Positions 62,616-64,000 of a stretch of DNA of 64,000 nucleotides are shown here, piece after piece. A program made the position numbers and the translations under genes. Position 1 is the first letter of the stretch. Every line of letters begins with the position of its first letter. The notes beneath the pieces were generated by a model that made no database searches, was not told the DNA's origin, and saw only the letters and a list, made by a program, of their open reading frames with translations. Source of the stretch: Nakamurella deserti (lineage in GTDB: Bacteria > Actinomycetota > Actinomycetes > Mycobacteriales > Nakamurellaceae); NCBI RefSeq assembly GCF_003260015.1, contig NZ_QCXS01000003.1, forward strand, positions 610,315 to 674,314, read 5' to 3'.

Positions 62616-63827
62616 GTGCCCGCACCCCTGCACCTGGCCGTCGCCCTCGACGGCGCCGGCTGGCACCCGGCCGCCTGGCGGGAACCGGCCGCCCGGCCCG
62701 CCGACCTGTTCACCGCCGGTTACTGGACCGACCTGGTCCAGGAGGCCGAGCGCGGCCTCCTCGACCTGGTGACCCTCGAGGACTCGCTCGGGCTGCAGTC
62801 CACCCGGCGCGACGGCCCGGACCGTCGCACCGACCAGGTCCGTGGACGGCTCGACGCGGTCCTGGTGGCGTCCCGGGTGGCCCCCACGACCTCGGCGATC
62901 GGACTGGTGCCGACCGCACAGGTCACCCACACCGAGCCGTTCCACGTCTCGAAGGCCATCGCCACCCTGGACTTCGTCAGCCGCGGCCGCGCGGGCTGGC
63001 GCCCGCAGGTGTCGGCCGCTCCGGCCGACGCCGCGCACTTCGGGCGCCGGACGGTACCGCCGGTGTTCGACGGCTCCCCCGCCGCCGCCGCAGCGGTCGA
63101 CGAGCTGTTCGCCGAGGCCGACGACCACGTCGAGGTGGTACGCCGTCTCTGGGACAGCTGGGAGGACGACGCCGAGATCCGCGACGTGGCCACCGGCCGG
63201 TTCGTCGACCGGGACAAGCTGCACCACATCGACTTCAGCGGGCGGTTCTTCAGCGTCCGCGGCCCGTCCATCGTGCCCCGTCCACCGCAGGGGCAGCCCG
63301 TCGTCGCGGCGCTGGCGCACACCGACCGGCCCTACCGCTTCGCCGCCAGGGGTGCGGATCTGGTGTTCGTCACCCCGGACAGCCGGGACGCCGCCCGCGA
63401 CATCGTCGACACGGTGCAGGGTCTGCGGGCGACCCTGGCCGCGGACGCCGGACCGCTGCGGGTGTTCGCCGACCTCGTCGTCTTCCTCGACGACGAACCC
63501 GGCGCCGCCCGTGACCGCCGGGAGCGGCTCGACGACCTGGACGGCGCTCCGTGGACCTCCGACGCGACGATCGTCACCGGCACCCCGGCCGAGCTGGCCG
63601 ATCAGCTGCAGGACTGGGCCGCCGCCGGCCTGGACGGCTTCCGGCTGCGGCCGGCGACGCTGCCGCACGACCTGCAGGCCATCACCCGCGCCGTGGTGCC
63701 CCTGCTGCAGCAGCGGGGCGTCTTCCGCCGCGCCTACGACGGCCGCACCCTGCGGGGCCGTCTCGGCCTCGACCGCCCGGTCAGCCGCTACGCCGCCACC
63801 CGCACCCCCGAGGGAGTCTCCGCATGA
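62616..63827 (+). CDS. flavin-dependent monooxygenase (luciferase-like)
   Basis: A 403-residue bacterial-luciferase-fold enzyme: LHLAVALDGAGWHPAAWREP, LDLVTLEDSL, VSKAIATLDFVSRGRAGWRPQ, IVTGTPAELADQLQDW. It belongs to the FMNH2-dependent group that cleaves C-S bonds or oxidises sulfides. GTG 62616 follows GGAG. Under SAM-riboswitch control and coupled (ATGA) to a second monooxygenase, it probably releases sulfur from organic compounds when methionine is low. Confidence 0.85.
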   Translation: MPAPLHLAVALDGAGWHPAAWREPAARPADLFTAGYWTDLVQEAERGLLDLVTLEDSLGLQSTRRDGPDRRTDQVRGRLDAVLVASRVAPTTSAIGLVPTAQVTHTEPFHVSKAIATLDFVSRGRAGWRPQVSAAPADAAHFGRRTVPPVFDGSPAAAAAVDELFAEADDHVEVVRRLWDSWEDDAEIRDVATGRFVDRDKLHHIDFSGRFFSVRGPSIVPRPPQGQPVVAALAHTDRPYRFAARGADLVFVTPDSRDAARDIVDTVQGLRATLAADAGPLRVFADLVVFLDDEPGAARDRRERLDDLDGAPWTSDATIVTGTPAELADQLQDWAAAGLDGFRLRPATLPHDLQAITRAVVPLLQQRGVFRRAYDGRTLRGRLGLDRPVSRYAATRTPEGVSA

Positions 63828-64000
63828 CCAAGCAGGTGCACCTCGCCGCCCATTTCCCCGGCGTCAACAACACGACGGTCTGGTCCGACCCGGCCGCCGG
63901 CAGCCACATCGAGTTCGATTCGTTCGTCCGCTTCGCCGCCGCCGCCGAACGCGGGCTCTTCGACTTCCTCTTCCTCGCCGAAGGTCTGCGGCTGCGGGAG
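63824..64000 (+). CDS. NtaA/SnaA/DszA-type monooxygenase (cut by window end)
   Basis: First 59 codons: MTKQVHLAAHFPGVNNTTVW, then HIEFDSFVRFAAAAERGLFD and FLFLAEGLRLRE. This start (xHxNAHFPGVN..TVW) is typical of the NtaA/SnaA/DszA FMN-dependent family, which includes sulfone and sulfide monooxygenases. ATG overlaps the previous stop. The rest lies beyond 64000. Confidence 0.85.
   Translation, partial: MTKQVHLAAHFPGVNNTTVWSDPAAGSHIEFDSFVRFAAAAERGLFDFLFLAEGLRLRE

Overview
The window is a very GC-rich chromosome segment, almost certainly from an actinobacterium. Evidence: GTG/TTG starts are common, stops and starts overlap as ATGA/GTGA throughout, several genes carry leaderless-type promoters, and bases 1-14633 keep the actinobacterial gene order known from Mycobacterium tuberculosis Rv3670-Rv3683 (ephE-like hydrolase, marP, Nudix, nth, small membrane protein, crp, MBL-fold, ridA, DUF4177, two ArsA-like ATPases, whiB4-like, ponA2-like, phosphoesterase). 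The ask-asd and leuA genes later in the window also match that lineage. I cannot name the genus with confidence.

Layout. (1) 1-14633: the conserved block above; the usual thioredoxin slot between the Nudix gene and nth holds a degenerate repeat. (2) 14696-21155: a tRNA-Pro(CGG) gene carrying a 6.4-kb integrative element bounded by a 48-bp direct repeat. It encodes a tyrosine integrase, a low-GC AAA-ATPase/TOPRIM (DUF4435) pair resembling the PARIS defence system, a frameshifted mobC, an AAA ATPase and an excisionase. The native tRNA terminator now lies beyond the right end. (3) 21385-29936: two unrecognised genes, an amidase, a membrane/radical-SAM/Lgt-like cluster in which the radical SAM frame is broken by an in-frame TAG, and a rhomboid-like/MprF-like fusion. 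(4) 29994-38500: a GAF/PAS/GGDEF diguanylate cyclase, an HNH gene with its 3' end triplicated, an S9 peptidase, a lipoprotein and an Nramp transporter with two matching palindromes upstream. (5) 38507-46760: asd, ask, a MntR-like regulator, a DUF559/AbiEi-like gene between repeat families, and leuA with an attenuator and leader peptide. (6) 46857-50794: a secreted PKD phosphoesterase, then a retron-type reverse transcriptase preceded by a structured non-coding region framed by a perfect 16-bp inverted repeat, the layout of a retron msr-msd RNA. (7) 50809-59067: small membrane protein, CGNR regulator, two EamA transporters around a LysR gene, a PadR/MFS pair, and a BlaI/M56 pair divergent from a LuxR-type regulator. 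(8) 59147-64000: two SAM-IV-type riboswitches, one before a MetQNI methionine transporter and one before two flavin-dependent monooxygenases, together a SAM-controlled sulfur-scavenging locus.

The strongest candidates for new biology are the retron-like locus at 49066-50582 and the PARIS-like pair on the integrative element at 16134-18391. Other points worth checking are the interrupted radical SAM/Lgt-like cluster, the compensated frameshift in the integrase, the leucine attenuator and several repeat families.
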